From NCBI RefSeq assembly GCF_022870865.1, contig NZ_CP091508.1:1302001-1366000 (forward strand): a DNA stretch of 64,000 nucleotides, written 5' to 3'. The translations under genes and the position numbers were made by a program. Positions 32,834-41,514 of this stretch are shown in pieces. The notes under the pieces were generated by a model. That model saw nothing but the letters and a program-made list of their open reading frames with translations, was not told where the DNA came from and searched no databases. Each line of letters begins with the position of its first letter. Positions within the stretch are counted from its first letter, which is position 1. This stretch comes from Uruburuella testudinis (lineage in GTDB: Bacteria; Pseudomonadota; Gammaproteobacteria; Burkholderiales; Neisseriaceae).

Positions 32834-34432
32834 ATGATGATGAATTCAAACCGTTTATGGCTGGCGGCGGCGGTATCCGCTTTATCGGCGTCTGCATTCG
32901 CCGCCGATGCCGATTTCCAGCGGCAATGCCTGGCGCTGAAAGGCGACAACAGCCTTTACCGCACCGAAATCACCCGTGCCGACTGGGTCGGCGGCGGCGA
33001 CATGCCGTCCGACCGGATGTCGGCCCTGACCGGCGCCGCCGTGCGCAAGCTGCAAATGCCGCCACACTGCCTACTTGAGGGCAGCATCGAGCCGCGCAAA
33101 GGCGCCGACGGCAAAGATTACGCCACCACATTTCAACTGCGCCTGCCCGCCGAATGGAACCGCAAATTCCTGTTTCAAGGCGGCGGTATGGACGGCTTTT
33201 TAGCGCCGGCAGTGGGTTCGATTCCGTTTCGGGGGGCTACCGCACTTCCCGCCCTGATGCGCGGCTATGCGGTGGTGAGCATGGACGGCGGCCACCGCGG
33301 GCGGGATGCCGCTTTTGCCGCCGACCAACAGGCACGGCTGGATTTGGCTTATGCCGCCACCGGCAAAGTCACCGCCGCCGCCAAACAGCTGATCGGCAGG
33401 CTCTACCGCAGCGAGCCGCAAAAAAGCTATTTTATGGGCTGCTCCAACGGCGGGCGCGAAGCCATGATGGCGGCACAACGCTATCCGCTTGAATTCGACG
33501 GCGTGGTGGCGGGCAACCCCGGTTTCCGACTGGCATATGCGGCGGTCGGCGAAGCTTGGGACAACCAACATATTATGGCGGCAGCACCCCAAAATGCCCG
33601 TGGCGAGAAAATTTTCGCCAATGCACTCACCAAAGCGGATTTAGATGCCGTATCACAAGCCGTTTTAAACCGCTGCGATGCCAAAGACGGCCTCAAAGAC
33701 GGGCTGGTGAATGCCTGGGAAAGCTGTGATTTCAAACCGGAAATGCTGCAAAAACAACTCGGCGCCCACAAAGTGAAGCTGCTCAACACCCTTTTCGGCG
33801 GCGCCAAAAACAGCCGCGGCGAACAAATTTACGCATCATGGCCTTATGATGCAGGCATCAACAGCGAAGGCTGGCGCCAATGGAAACTCGGCAGTTCGCA
33901 AACCGCACAGCCCGACGCCCGCAATATCGTGCTCGGCGCCGATTCGCTTGCCGGCCTGTTTATCACGCCCTACAGCCCGAATTTCGACACCATGAAATTC
34001 GATTTCGACCGCGATACGGCCAAAGTGCGGCAGATGGCCGGCATTTTCAACGCCGATTCGACCAACTTAACCACCTTCAACCGCCGCGGCGGCAAAATGC
34101 TGCTGGTGCAGGGCGTATCCGACCCGGTGTTTTCCACCCACGATTTGCGCGACTGGTATCGGCAGCTGCAAGCCGATACCCCCAATACGCCCGACTCAAC
34201 CCGCCTGTTTATGGTGCCCGGCATGGCGCACTGCGGCACCGGCCCCGCGCTGGATGATTTCGACCCGCTCACCGCGCTGGAAAACTGGACCGACAACGGC
34301 ATCGCCCCCGACCGCATAATCGCGCAAGGCAAAGCGTTCCCCGGCAAAAGCCAGCCGCTTTGCGCCTACCCGAAAACAGCCGTTTATACGGGCGGTGATG
34401 AAAACAAGGCTGAAAGTTTTGTTTGTCGTTAA
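32834..34432 (+). CDS. Tannase / feruloyl esterase family protein
   Basis: The 532-residue protein has a Sec signal peptide (about 1-23, cleavage after SAFA) and the tannase family (PF07519) layout: EWNRKFLFQGGGMDGFLAP, nucleophile motif GCSNGGREA with Cys203/Ser204, and the late FMVPGMAHCGTGPALDDFDP with the catalytic His and the Cys that pairs with Cys203. It should be periplasmic or secreted and cleave ester-linked phenolics such as ferulate or gallate. Start choice among three ATGs (32834, 32837, 32840) is open; AGGAG is upstream. Confidence 0.85.
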   Translation: MMMNSNRLWLAAAVSALSASAFAADADFQRQCLALKGDNSLYRTEITRADWVGGGDMPSDRMSALTGAAVRKLQMPPHCLLEGSIEPRKGADGKDYATTFQLRLPAEWNRKFLFQGGGMDGFLAPAVGSIPFRGATALPALMRGYAVVSMDGGHRGRDAAFAADQQARLDLAYAATGKVTAAAKQLIGRLYRSEPQKSYFMGCSNGGREAMMAAQRYPLEFDGVVAGNPGFRLAYAAVGEAWDNQHIMAAAPQNARGEKIFANALTKADLDAVSQAVLNRCDAKDGLKDGLVNAWESCDFKPEMLQKQLGAHKVKLLNTLFGGAKNSRGEQIYASWPYDAGINSEGWRQWKLGSSQTAQPDARNIVLGADSLAGLFITPYSPNFDTMKFDFDRDTAKVRQMAGIFNADSTNLTTFNRRGGKMLLVQGVSDPVFSTHDLRDWYRQLQADTPNTPDSTRLFMVPGMAHCGTGPALDDFDPLTALENWTDNGIAPDRIIAQGKAFPGKSQPLCAYPKTAVYTGGDENKAESFVCR

Positions 34433-34447
34433 ATATGCCGAATCATG

Positions 34448-34520
34448 GTCAGGATACCCTAGGGTGTCCTGACCATTCGATTTAAGGGTGTATTTTGCTC
34501 CTGAAAATGCATCAGCAGGT
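34448..34520 (+). repeat. Family A fragments, tail-to-head junction
   Basis: A right end (ggtcaggatacccta, 34448-34462) is fused to a left end (TAGGGTGTCCTGACCATTCG, to about 34520) sharing the TA. No core is present. Confidence 0.75.
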
Positions 34521-34606
34521 AAATGCTCAATCAAGGCCGTCTGAAATCTGAACTGTACCCCAAAAGTTGGACGCCCCCACCAACCCATGAAAGGTACAGT
34601 TTTCTT

Positions 34607-34957
34607 ATGTCCAAATACAGCCTACACTTCAAACATCAGGCCGTGATGCGTTATTATGCACTCAGAAGCCAACAACGCACCGCAGACGAGCTTCAAATAT
34701 CCCGAACCCACTTACGCCGATGGATTGCCGCCTACGAACGAGCAGGCATCCACGCGCTGGAGCACCCCCAAAGCACCATGTCCAAACAACGCAAAAACCC
34801 CTTTATTACCGACAAGCCCGATGCCGAAAAAACACAGGCAGAGCTATTAGAAGAAGTCGCCTACCTCAGAGCGGAGAACGCCTATCTAAAAAAACTCGAT
34901 GCGCTGATGAAGCGCGCAAACCCAACCGAGAAAAAGCCCGCATCATCGAAGCATTAA
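34607..34957 (+). CDS. IS3-family transposase, OrfA
   Basis: The 116-residue protein has a helix-turn-helix (ADELQISRTHLRRWIAAYER) and an Arg/Lys/Glu-rich coiled-coil end. An AAAAAAA slippery run at 34888-34894 near its end allows the -1 frameshift to OrfB (frame of A ends at 34957). Confidence 0.88.
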   Translation: MSKYSLHFKHQAVMRYYALRSQQRTADELQISRTHLRRWIAAYERAGIHALEHPQSTMSKQRKNPFITDKPDAEKTQAELLEEVAYLRAENAYLKKLDALMKRANPTEKKPASSKH

Positions 34958-35763
34958 AAACAGAACACCCGCTAAAATATCTTTGCGAATCTGCCGAACT
35001 GTCACACAGCAGCTTCTACTTCAGCAGAAAAAGCAACCAAAAGCCCGACAAAGATCAGGCAGATATGGAAGCAGTATACGCCGTTTACCAGCAGCACAAA
35101 GGCTGTTACGGACAAAGGCGCATTGCCGCCGCACTGTCATGGAACACCAAGAAAGCAGCGCGGCTGATGAAAAAAATGAATTTGAAAGCCATCGTCAGAG
35201 CCAAGCGAAAATACCACCCGCCGGCGATGGGCGAAACATCCGAGAATCTGCTGAAGCGCAACTTTAGCGCCAACACACCCGACGAGAAATGGCTGACCGA
35301 TGTCACCGAATTCAAATGCGACGGTCAAAAGCTGTATCTGTCGCCGATACTCGATTTGTATAACCGCGAAATCCGCAGCTATCACCTGTCGCGCCGCCCG
35401 AACAGCGAAATGGTAACGGCCATGCTGTCACAGGCAGTAGCGCAGCTGGGCGCACGCAAACCGATACTGCACTCCGACCAGGGCGTATTGTATCGTTGCC
35501 ATGCGTATCGTGAGCAATTGGCAGAGGCAGGCATCACCCAAAGCATGTCGCGCAAAGGCAATTGCTGGGATAATGCGCCGATGGAGAGTTTTTTCGCAAT
35601 ATTGAAGACGGAATGTTTCTACAACCGGACTTTTGCTTCGATAGAGGAATTGGAGGCGGAAATACATGACTATATCCGCTACTACAATCATGAGCGATTG
35701 AGTTTGAATTTGAAAAAACTGAGCCCTGTGGCATACAGAACTCAGTTTGCAACCGCCGCTTGA
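34894..35763 (+). CDS. IS3-family transposase, OrfB (DDE integrase domain)
   Basis: It is read after the slippery AAAAAAA as KTRCADEARKPNREKARIIE, then the integrase core: WLTDVTEF (first Asp), ILHSDQG (second Asp), ENSFFAIL-type motif here ESFFAILKTE (Glu). HTH-like leader HPLKYLCESAELSHSSFYF. The frame is intact to the TGA at 35761-35763, so the element may still be active. Made as an OrfAB fusion; the frame itself is open from 34720, but the part before 34894 is overlap with OrfA. Confidence 0.88.
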   Translation, partial: TRCADEARKPNREKARIIEALKTEHPLKYLCESAELSHSSFYFSRKSNQKPDKDQADMEAVYAVYQQHKGCYGQRRIAAALSWNTKKAARLMKKMNLKAIVRAKRKYHPPAMGETSENLLKRNFSANTPDEKWLTDVTEFKCDGQKLYLSPILDLYNREIRSYHLSRRPNSEMVTAMLSQAVAQLGARKPILHSDQGVLYRCHAYREQLAEAGITQSMSRKGNCWDNAPMESFFAILKTECFYNRTFASIEELEAEIHDYIRYYNHERLSLNLKKLSPVAYRTQFATAA

Positions 35764-35825
35764 AGCGTGATTGATTCAGCGGTTTTAAAATGTCCAAGAT
35801 TTGGGGGGGCAGTTCAAATTTTCAG

Positions 35826-35942
35826 ACGGCCTTGATTTCTATTATTGGAATTATGAAATAACAATTGATAAATTTACTAGAAACTGAAGCCGCTTTAAAA
35901 TGCCTGCTATCAAATTAATGGTTTATTTTAAGAAAGCCCGAC
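35826..35942 (+). promoter_or_regulatory. Upstream block duplicated before both hydrolase genes (copy 2)
   Basis: gccttgatttctattattgg ... aattatgaaataacaattga ... taaatttactagaaactgaa matches 31394-31516. It lies directly beyond the IS and before the second hydrolase. Confidence 0.7.
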
Positions 35943-37046
35943 ATGAACTTCATCATTTCACGCCGAAAATTTATGCACTCTGCCCTAACCGTTATCACCG
36001 CTGCCGCGCTGGCCGCTGCTGCCGCACCTGTATGGGCGCAAGATCGTGTTTCAACCACAGGAAACCCAGCCATGACCTTAAACCTCACCCAAGAATGGGA
36101 TAAAATTTTCCCGCAAAGCAACCGTGTCGACCATCAGAAAGTGCAGTTCAAAAACCGCTACGGCATCACGCTGGCTGCTGATTTATACCTGCCGAAAAAC
36201 CGTGGCAACCGCAAGCTGCCCGCCATTGCCGTGAGCGGCCCGTTTGGTGCGGTGAAAGAACAGTCTTCCGGCCTGTATGCGCAAACCATGGCCGAGCGCG
36301 GTTTTATTACGCTGGCGTTTGATCCTTCCTACACCGGTGAGAGCGGCGGCGAACCGCGCAATGTGGCCTCGCCCGACATCAACACCGAAGATTTCAGCGC
36401 CGCTGTGGATTTTCTCACCACTTTGAGCAGCGTGGATGCCGGGCGCATCGGCATTATCGGCATCTGCGGCTGGGGCGGCATGGCCCTGAATGCGGCGGCG
36501 ATGGATACCCGCATCAAGGCATCCGTTATCGCAACCATGTATGATATGAGCCGCGTGATGGCCAACGGCTATAACGACAGCGTTACCCCCGAACAGCGCT
36601 ACCAAACCCGCGTGCAGCTCAATGCGCAGCGCACCGAAGATGCCCGCAGCGGCACCATCGCGCCTTCTACCAACAATCTGCCTGAAAAGCTTACCGGCAG
36701 CGAGCCGAAATTTGTGCAGGATTATTTCAACTTCTATAAAACCCCGCGCGGCTTCCACCCCCGTTCCGTGAATTCCAACGGCGCATGGACGGCCACCACC
36801 CCGCTCTCTTTTATGAATATGCCGCTGTTGAGCTATACGGCGGAAATCCGCAATCCGGTGTTGATGGTACACGGTGAAAACGCCCATTCGCGCTATTTTG
36901 GCGAAGACGCGTTTAAAAAGCTCACCGGCAACAACAAAGAATTGCTGATTATCCCCGGCGCGAGCCATGTTGATTTGTATGACAACGAAGCCGGCAAGAT
37001 TCCGTTTGATAAGTTTGAACAGTTTTTTAAAGCCAATTTGAAATAA
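35943..37046 (+). CDS. Tat-exported dienelactone-hydrolase-like protein, second copy
   Basis: The 367-residue paralog of the 31517 gene starts ISRRKFMHSALTVITAAALA (Tat-like signal with SRRKFMH) and keeps the core: IAVSGPFGAVKEQSSGLYAQ, GESGGEPRNVASPDINTED, GICGWGG with Cys175, and His342 in HVDLYDN. It lacks about 15 N-terminal residues of the paralog. Both genes have the same upstream block, so this is a duplication with later divergence. Predicted periplasmic; substrate unknown. Confidence 0.85.
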   Translation: MNFIISRRKFMHSALTVITAAALAAAAAPVWAQDRVSTTGNPAMTLNLTQEWDKIFPQSNRVDHQKVQFKNRYGITLAADLYLPKNRGNRKLPAIAVSGPFGAVKEQSSGLYAQTMAERGFITLAFDPSYTGESGGEPRNVASPDINTEDFSAAVDFLTTLSSVDAGRIGIIGICGWGGMALNAAAMDTRIKASVIATMYDMSRVMANGYNDSVTPEQRYQTRVQLNAQRTEDARSGTIAPSTNNLPEKLTGSEPKFVQDYFNFYKTPRGFHPRSVNSNGAWTATTPLSFMNMPLLSYTAEIRNPVLMVHGENAHSRYFGEDAFKKLTGNNKELLIIPGASHVDLYDNEAGKIPFDKFEQFFKANLK

Positions 37047-37062
37047 CCGCTTTGGTAAAACT

Positions 37063-37105
37063 AAAGGCCGTCTGAAACCGGAAATAGCGGTTTCAGACGG
37101 CCTTT
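37063..37105. terminator. DUS hairpin after the second hydrolase
   Basis: Arms AAAGGCCGTCTGAAACCG and reverse complement, 7-bp loop. Confidence 0.8.
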
Positions 37106-37187
37106 GTTTGACGCATTGATAAAAGCTGCGGTATTTTGTTCCCTCTGTTTTAACGGAGGCGGGTTGGGCAACGGAGTAGGGTAATTA

Positions 37188-37265
37188 ATATCCATTCACA
37201 ACAATAACCTAACGGCATTGGCTCGCGGCTTTGTTAGTTTGCTTTGGTGAATGTGTATTCTGCAA
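37188..37265. repeat. Family B repeat
   Basis: Starts ATATCCATTCACAACAATAA, interior cctaacggcattggctcgcg, ends ctttggtgaatgtgtattc. Confidence 0.65.
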
Positions 37266-37309
37266 ACAAAGGCCGTCTGAAAGTCGTTTCTTTCAGACGG
37301 CCTTTGTTT
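37264..37309. terminator. DUS hairpin
   Basis: Twenty-base arms AAACAAAGGCCGTCTGAAAG and reverse complement, 6-bp loop, at the end of the converging AI-2E-type permease gene. Confidence 0.75.
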
Positions 37310-37401
37310 GAAGCGCCGATAAAGCTGCGGTATTTTGTTTTCTCTGTTCCAACGCAGAGGGAGGCGGTGATTAAGTTGAACCGCAATTGTGATTCAAACC
37401 G

Positions 37402-38451
37402 CTATTTTGCAGCGGAATCCGCTACCGCCGGCCGGCCGATCCAGCCTTTTTCTATCAGAATATGTTTGATTTGCGCATAAATAATCGGCGCGCTCACCAG
37501 CCCCGCCAGGCCGAACATGGCTTCCATCAGCAGCATGGCCAGCAGCAGCTCCCAGGCGGCGGCCTTGATTTTTTGGCCGATGATGTGCGCATTCAGAAAA
37601 TATTCGAGCTTGTGGATGCCTATCAGCCACAACAGCGACATTACGGTCACGGTTACACTGTCGGACAGGCTCAATACCACGATAAACGCGTTGGAAATCA
37701 GATTGCCCACCACCGGAATCAGGCCGCTGAAAAAGGTCAGCGCCACCAACGCGCCGGACATCGGCAGCGGTTTGCCCAAGAGCGGCAGGATGCCGAGCAG
37801 GTAGATGGCGGTGAGCGCCGTGTTGATCAGCGAGATGCGCACTTGTGCGAAAAACACTTCGCTAAAGCTGTTGCACAGGCTTTGAAAGGCATCGTGAAGG
37901 CGGGCGCTGAGCGGCGCGGCCGGTCGCGGCATGCCCGTCGGCATCTGCACTGCCATCAGGCCGCCGATAATGAGGCCGGCCAGCGCGTGGCCGATGGCGC
38001 TCAAGGTGTGGGTGCCGGCGGTTTGCAGTTGCAGCGCATGGTCTTTCAGCCCTTGCGAAAGTGCATCGCGCAGCCCTTCGGCAGAGGCGGGGAGATAACG
38101 GCTGAGGCTGGCGGGCAGTTGGGTGTGCAGCCGGTCGAGCACGCCGGCGGTCTGCGTCATCAGGCTGCTGATAATGTTGCCGCCGGCCTGATTGTGGAGC
38201 CAGTGGCCGGCCAGGTAGATTGCCGCAGCCGAGAGCAAGACAAACAGCAGTAAGGCCGACAATTCGGCGTGGCGCACGCCGGGGCGGCTGCGGCGCAAGT
38301 GGTGTGCCAGCCATCGGGTAGCGGTGCAGGTAATCAGCGCGGTAAACAGCGCAATGGTCAGATGCAGCAGCAACACCGGCAGCCACAGCAGCAAAACACC
38401 GGCAATGGCCGCCGGAAAAGTGGTAAAGCTGAGTTTTTCGCGGGTATTCAT
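37402..38451 (-). CDS. AI-2E (PerM/YdiK) family permease
   Basis: The 349-residue protein has eight or so hydrophobic segments in the AI-2E transporter/PerM arrangement, e.g. FPAAIAGVLLLWLPVLLLHL, HALAGLIIGGLMAVQMPTG and LGILPLLGKPLPMSGALVAL. The C-terminal cytosolic loop ILSYARVVLNY-type region is represented by AQVRISLINTALTAIYLLGI and IVVLSLSDSVTVTVMSLLW. Family members include proton-driven exporters; substrate unknown. It stands alone on the minus strand. Confidence 0.82.
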   Translation of the reverse strand: MNTREKLSFTTFPAAIAGVLLLWLPVLLLHLTIALFTALITCTATRWLAHHLRRSRPGVRHAELSALLLFVLLSAAAIYLAGHWLHNQAGGNIISSLMTQTAGVLDRLHTQLPASLSRYLPASAEGLRDALSQGLKDHALQLQTAGTHTLSAIGHALAGLIIGGLMAVQMPTGMPRPAAPLSARLHDAFQSLCNSFSEVFFAQVRISLINTALTAIYLLGILPLLGKPLPMSGALVALTFFSGLIPVVGNLISNAFIVVLSLSDSVTVTVMSLLWLIGIHKLEYFLNAHIIGQKIKAAAWELLLAMLLMEAMFGLAGLVSAPIIYAQIKHILIEKGWIGRPAVADSAAK

Positions 38452-38486
38452 AATCAGATGATGAAGGTGGATTCAACAATGGTTCA

Positions 38487-38514
38487 GGCCGTCTGAAGCA
38501 TCTTTCAGACGGCC
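38487..38514. terminator. DUS hairpin
   Basis: ggccgtctgaa and ttcagacggcc with a 6-bp loop, next to a family A element. Confidence 0.65.
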
Positions 38515-38642
38515 AGGGTGTCCTGATGTGTCGTTTATGAGGGGATTTTTGTTCCTGAAAATGCAGATGCCGGGCAAAAAACGCAGCAGATGCGTTTTCA
38601 GGGGCAAAAAGCACCCGTAAATCGAATTGTCCGGGCACCCTA
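38515..38642 (-). repeat. Family A repeat with internal deletion, reverse orientation
   Basis: Starts AGGGTGTCCTGATGTGTCG, includes ttatgaggggatttttgttc and gcacccgtaaatcgaattgt, ends GCACCCTA. The core hairpin segment is missing. Confidence 0.8.
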
Positions 38643-38722
38643 AGGCGCAGATAGTGAAATGAATAGAAAAGTGCTGCGGCGTTGCAGCGCTTGGCATCAC
38701 GTCTTTTTTCATTCTCTCTATT

Positions 38723-39622
38723 TTACGCTTCGCCCAATAATTGTTCACGGGTTAGCAAAAACACAAAGCCGTCGCCGCCGCTGGTTTCCAGCCAGGTAAA
38801 CGGCAGCTCGGGATAAGCGGCTTCGAGCGCATCGCGGTTGTGGCCGATTTCGACCAGCAACACGCCTTTGGGGTTGAGAAATTTGGCGGCTTGCAAGATG
38901 ATTTGGCGGGTGGCGTCGAGGCCGTCTTCGCCGCTGCCCAAAGCCAATTCGGGCTCGTGCAGGTATTCTTCGGGCAGGGTGTCTACCGATTCGGCATCGA
39001 CATAAGGCGGGTTGGAGACAATCAGATCGTAAGTGTCTTCCAGGCCTTCAAATAAATCGGTGTGAATCAGATTGATGCGCGCTTCGAGGCCGTAGCTTTC
39101 CACATTGACGGCGGCCACTTCCAGCGCATCCAGGCTCAAATCGACCGCATCGATTTCGGCGGCAGGGTAGTGGTGCGCCATTTGAACAGCCAGACAGCCG
39201 CTGCCGGTGCACAAATCCAACGCGCGGTGCACCAGCTCTTCGTGCTCGATCCACGGCGCCAGCGGTTCGCCCAGTAATTCATACACAAACGAGCGCGGCA
39301 CAATCACGCGTTCGTCGACATAAAAATCAAAATCGCCCTGCCAGGCCTGATGGGTGAGATAAGCCACCGGCAGGCGTTCGTTAACGCGGCGTTCGATCAG
39401 CTCAAGCACGTTTTCTTTTTCGTTTTTCAAAAGCTTGGCATCCAGATAAGGCTCAAGCATATCGAGCGGCAGGTTAAGGGTGTGCAAAATCAGATAGGCG
39501 GCTTCGTCGTGGGCGTTGTCGCTGCCGTGGCCGAAAAACAAATCGGCTTCGTTGAAACGGCTGACGGCAAAGCGCAAAATATCGCGCACGGTGGTCAGTT
39601 GCTGGGCGGCTTCGGTAAACAT
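38723..39622 (-). CDS. prmB: Ribosomal protein L3 glutamine methyltransferase
   Basis: The 299-residue protein has the HemK/PrmB motif SNPPYVD (NPPY) that holds the target glutamine, SAM motif LDLCTGSGCLAVQMA, the strand VLLVEIGHNRDALEAAYPE and N-terminal PrmB-type helical region (ADLFFGHGSDNAHDEAAYLI, HLPLDMLEPYLDAKL-type). It N5-methylates Gln in ribosomal protein L3. AGGAG precedes ATG 39622. No operon partner; the family A cluster lies upstream. Confidence 0.92.
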   Translation of the reverse strand: MFTEAAQQLTTVRDILRFAVSRFNEADLFFGHGSDNAHDEAAYLILHTLNLPLDMLEPYLDAKLLKNEKENVLELIERRVNERLPVAYLTHQAWQGDFDFYVDERVIVPRSFVYELLGEPLAPWIEHEELVHRALDLCTGSGCLAVQMAHHYPAAEIDAVDLSLDALEVAAVNVESYGLEARINLIHTDLFEGLEDTYDLIVSNPPYVDAESVDTLPEEYLHEPELALGSGEDGLDATRQIILQAAKFLNPKGVLLVEIGHNRDALEAAYPELPFTWLETSGGDGFVFLLTREQLLGEA

Positions 39623-39694
39623 GCGGGCTCCTGATAATCATCAATATGGCGCAATTATAGCGGATATGCCGGCGGCGCTGTCGATATTGCGCAT

Positions 39695-39857
39695 TAGGGT
39701 GTCCTGACAATTCGATTTACGGGTGCTTTTTGTCCCTGAAAACGCATCTGCTGCGTTAAAAAGCCTCGCAAGATGTCCAATCTTGCTGCGTTTTTTGCCT
39801 TGCATCTGCATTTTCAGGAACAAAAATCCCCTCATAAACGACACATCAGGACACCCT
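39695..39857 (+). repeat. Family A repeat, full-length copy
   Basis: TA at left (39695), GGGTGTCCTGACAATTCGAT, full core, right end CATCAGGACACCCTG. It is immediately followed by another copy's left end. Confidence 0.9.
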
Positions 39858-39895
39858 GGGGTGTCTTGACCATTCATATATCATCATCTTTTGAA
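39858..39895 (+). repeat. Family A repeat, truncated left end (second variant)
   Basis: GGGGTGTCTTGACCATTCAT then atatcatcatcttttg, the alternative left arm, cut off before the core. Confidence 0.7.
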
Positions 39896-40053
39896 GGATT
39901 TCAGACGGCCTCAATCATGTTGGTAGCATATATGAGCCGGCTTGATGGAAGCAGGCAGATTTTTCATCAAAACAGCCGTATTTTCAGCATCAATTTCATT
40001 TATACTTAAACCATTGTCAAATCATTATCGAAAATGCAAAAAAAGGAGCCGTT

Positions 40054-41145
40054 ATGAGCCAAACTCTGCCGCTGCGCGCCGATACTGTGGGCAGCTACCT
40101 GCGTACTGCCGCCCTCAAACAAGCCCGCGCCGACTTTGCCGAGGGCAAAATCAGCCGCGAAGCGCTGACCCGTGTGGAAGATGAAGAAATCGCCAAATTG
40201 GTAGACGACCAGCTGGCTGCCGGCCTGGGCGTGATTACCGACGGCGAATTCCGCCGCTCGTGGTGGCATATTGATTTTCTGGAAAATCTCGACGGTATTG
40301 AGGGCTTTGTGCCCGAGCAGGCCTATGCGTTTAAAGATACCGAAGTGCGCCGCTACAACACCCGCTGCAACGGTAAAGTGGCGTGGCCGCAAAACCATCC
40401 GTTTATTGCGCATTATCAGGCGTTGGCGAAAATTGTGGGTGAGCGCGGTGTGGTCAAATACACCATTCCTAGCCCCAACCAATTGATGTATCCGTTTATT
40501 TGGGATACCGGCGTGTATGCCGATAAAGCGGCTTTTGCCGCCGATGTGCGGCAGGCTTATCGGGATGCCGTTCAGGCTTTTTACGATGCCGGGTGCCGAT
40601 ATCTGCAAATCGATGATGTGTATTGGGGCAGCCTGTGCAACAACCCCGATGCGCCTGAGTTTGTCGAAAACAAGCGTTATGCGCTGGAAAATATTCAGGC
40701 CATTTTGGCCGGCAAACCGGCAGATATGTGCATCACCACCCATGTGTGCCGCGGCAACTACAAATCATCGTATCTGCTCAGCGGTGCGTATGACCCGGTG
40801 GCGCCGGAGCTATTTGGCCAAACGGCGTTTGACGGCTATTTTCTCGAATACGACAACGAGCGTTCGGGCGGTTTTGAGCCGTTGAAATATTTTAACGACA
40901 ATCCGCATAAAGGCCGCATTGTATTGGGCTTGATTACTTCGAAATTCCCTGAGTTGGAAAATAAAGAGGCAGTAAAAGCACGCATTGCCGAAGCCGCCGA
41001 AATCGTGCCGCTTGAGCAGTTGGCACTCAGCCCGCAATGCGGTTTTGCCTCTACCGAAGAGGGCAATATCATGACCGAAGCCGAGCAATGGGCGAAGGTG
41101 CGGTTGGTTGAAGAAATTGCCGCAGAGCTATGGGGCGGGCAATAG
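40054..41145 (+). CDS. MetE-like cobalamin-independent methyltransferase family protein
   Basis: The 363-residue protein resembles the C-terminal domain of MetE and the YxjG/YxjH group: RADTVGSYLRTAALKQARAD, GLGVITDGEFRRSWWHIDFL, IDDVYWGSLC, the zinc-ligand motif THVCRGNYKSS with Cys, and LSPQCGFASTEEGN with a second Cys. These Cys/His residues bind the zinc that activates the thiol. Full MetE has about 750 residues, so this is the single-domain form, probably a homocysteine or related thiol methyltransferase; exact substrate unknown. AAAGGAG is upstream. Confidence 0.88.
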   Translation: MSQTLPLRADTVGSYLRTAALKQARADFAEGKISREALTRVEDEEIAKLVDDQLAAGLGVITDGEFRRSWWHIDFLENLDGIEGFVPEQAYAFKDTEVRRYNTRCNGKVAWPQNHPFIAHYQALAKIVGERGVVKYTIPSPNQLMYPFIWDTGVYADKAAFAADVRQAYRDAVQAFYDAGCRYLQIDDVYWGSLCNNPDAPEFVENKRYALENIQAILAGKPADMCITTHVCRGNYKSSYLLSGAYDPVAPELFGQTAFDGYFLEYDNERSGGFEPLKYFNDNPHKGRIVLGLITSKFPELENKEAVKARIAEAAEIVPLEQLALSPQCGFASTEEGNIMTEAEQWAKVRLVEEIAAELWGGQ

Positions 41146-41189
41146 AGCAGGGTGTTTGTGTTGATGTTCACCCGCAATCGCATCAAAAC

Positions 41190-41232
41190 AAGGCCGTCTG
41201 AAACTGCATTTTCACCGTTTTCAGACGGCCTT
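41190..41232. terminator. DUS hairpin after the MetE-like gene
   Basis: aaggccgtctgaaa and ttttcagacggcctt arms with a 14-bp loop. Confidence 0.75.
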
Positions 41233-41514
41233 ATATATTCAAGCCCTAAACAAGGGGCATTTCTCACGGTATCTTAATCTATAAATGCTTAACCGGTGCT
41301 GTCGGCTAACCGCTTCGGCATCGTTGCGGGCAGTGATGGTGAACAGCCTGGTAGTGTGAGTGCCACCTACGGAAAAACTGAAAAAAATGGATGTTAAATG
41401 ATGTGTTTTGAATATCTGAGGCCAATCATGGATGTGCGGCGGCCATAAAAAAGCGGCAACCCGAGGGCTGCCGCTGGTACATCATTCAATCGATTGCTGC
41501 TGCGCAAAGGCTGT
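41233..41514. other. Gene-free stretch between the MetE-like gene and the small secreted protein
   Basis: No credible ORF; it contains the terminator at 41450-41476 and a DUS-free, moderately AT-rich stretch. Confidence 0.45.
41450..41476 (-). terminator. Rho-independent terminator of the small secreted protein gene
   Basis: On the minus strand a stem of AGCGGCA / TGCCGCT with a 10-nt loop, followed by TTTTTT. It does not use a DUS. Confidence 0.75.

Larger units (their letters stand above)
34549..35816 (+). mobile_element. IS3-family insertion sequence (IS150-like)
   Basis: A 1268-bp element with imperfect terminal inverted repeats of about 25 bp (left TGAACTGTACCCCAAAAGTT, right end reads TGAACTGCCCCCCCAAATCT on the minus strand). 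It carries two overlapping ORFs in the IS3 manner with a -1 frameshift. It sits between two DUS halves: left flank ccgtctgaaatc and right flank aattttcagacgg, so the empty site was an inverted DUS palindrome. A clear target duplication is hard to fix (AAT possible). Confidence 0.93.
37047..37401. other. Gene-free stretch with a duplicated block and a family B repeat
   Basis: Two similar blocks (37064-37155 and 37267-37360: DUS hairpin followed by tttgtttg ... gctgcggtattttgtt ... aacg) flank the family B copy at 37188-37265. Confidence 0.6.
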
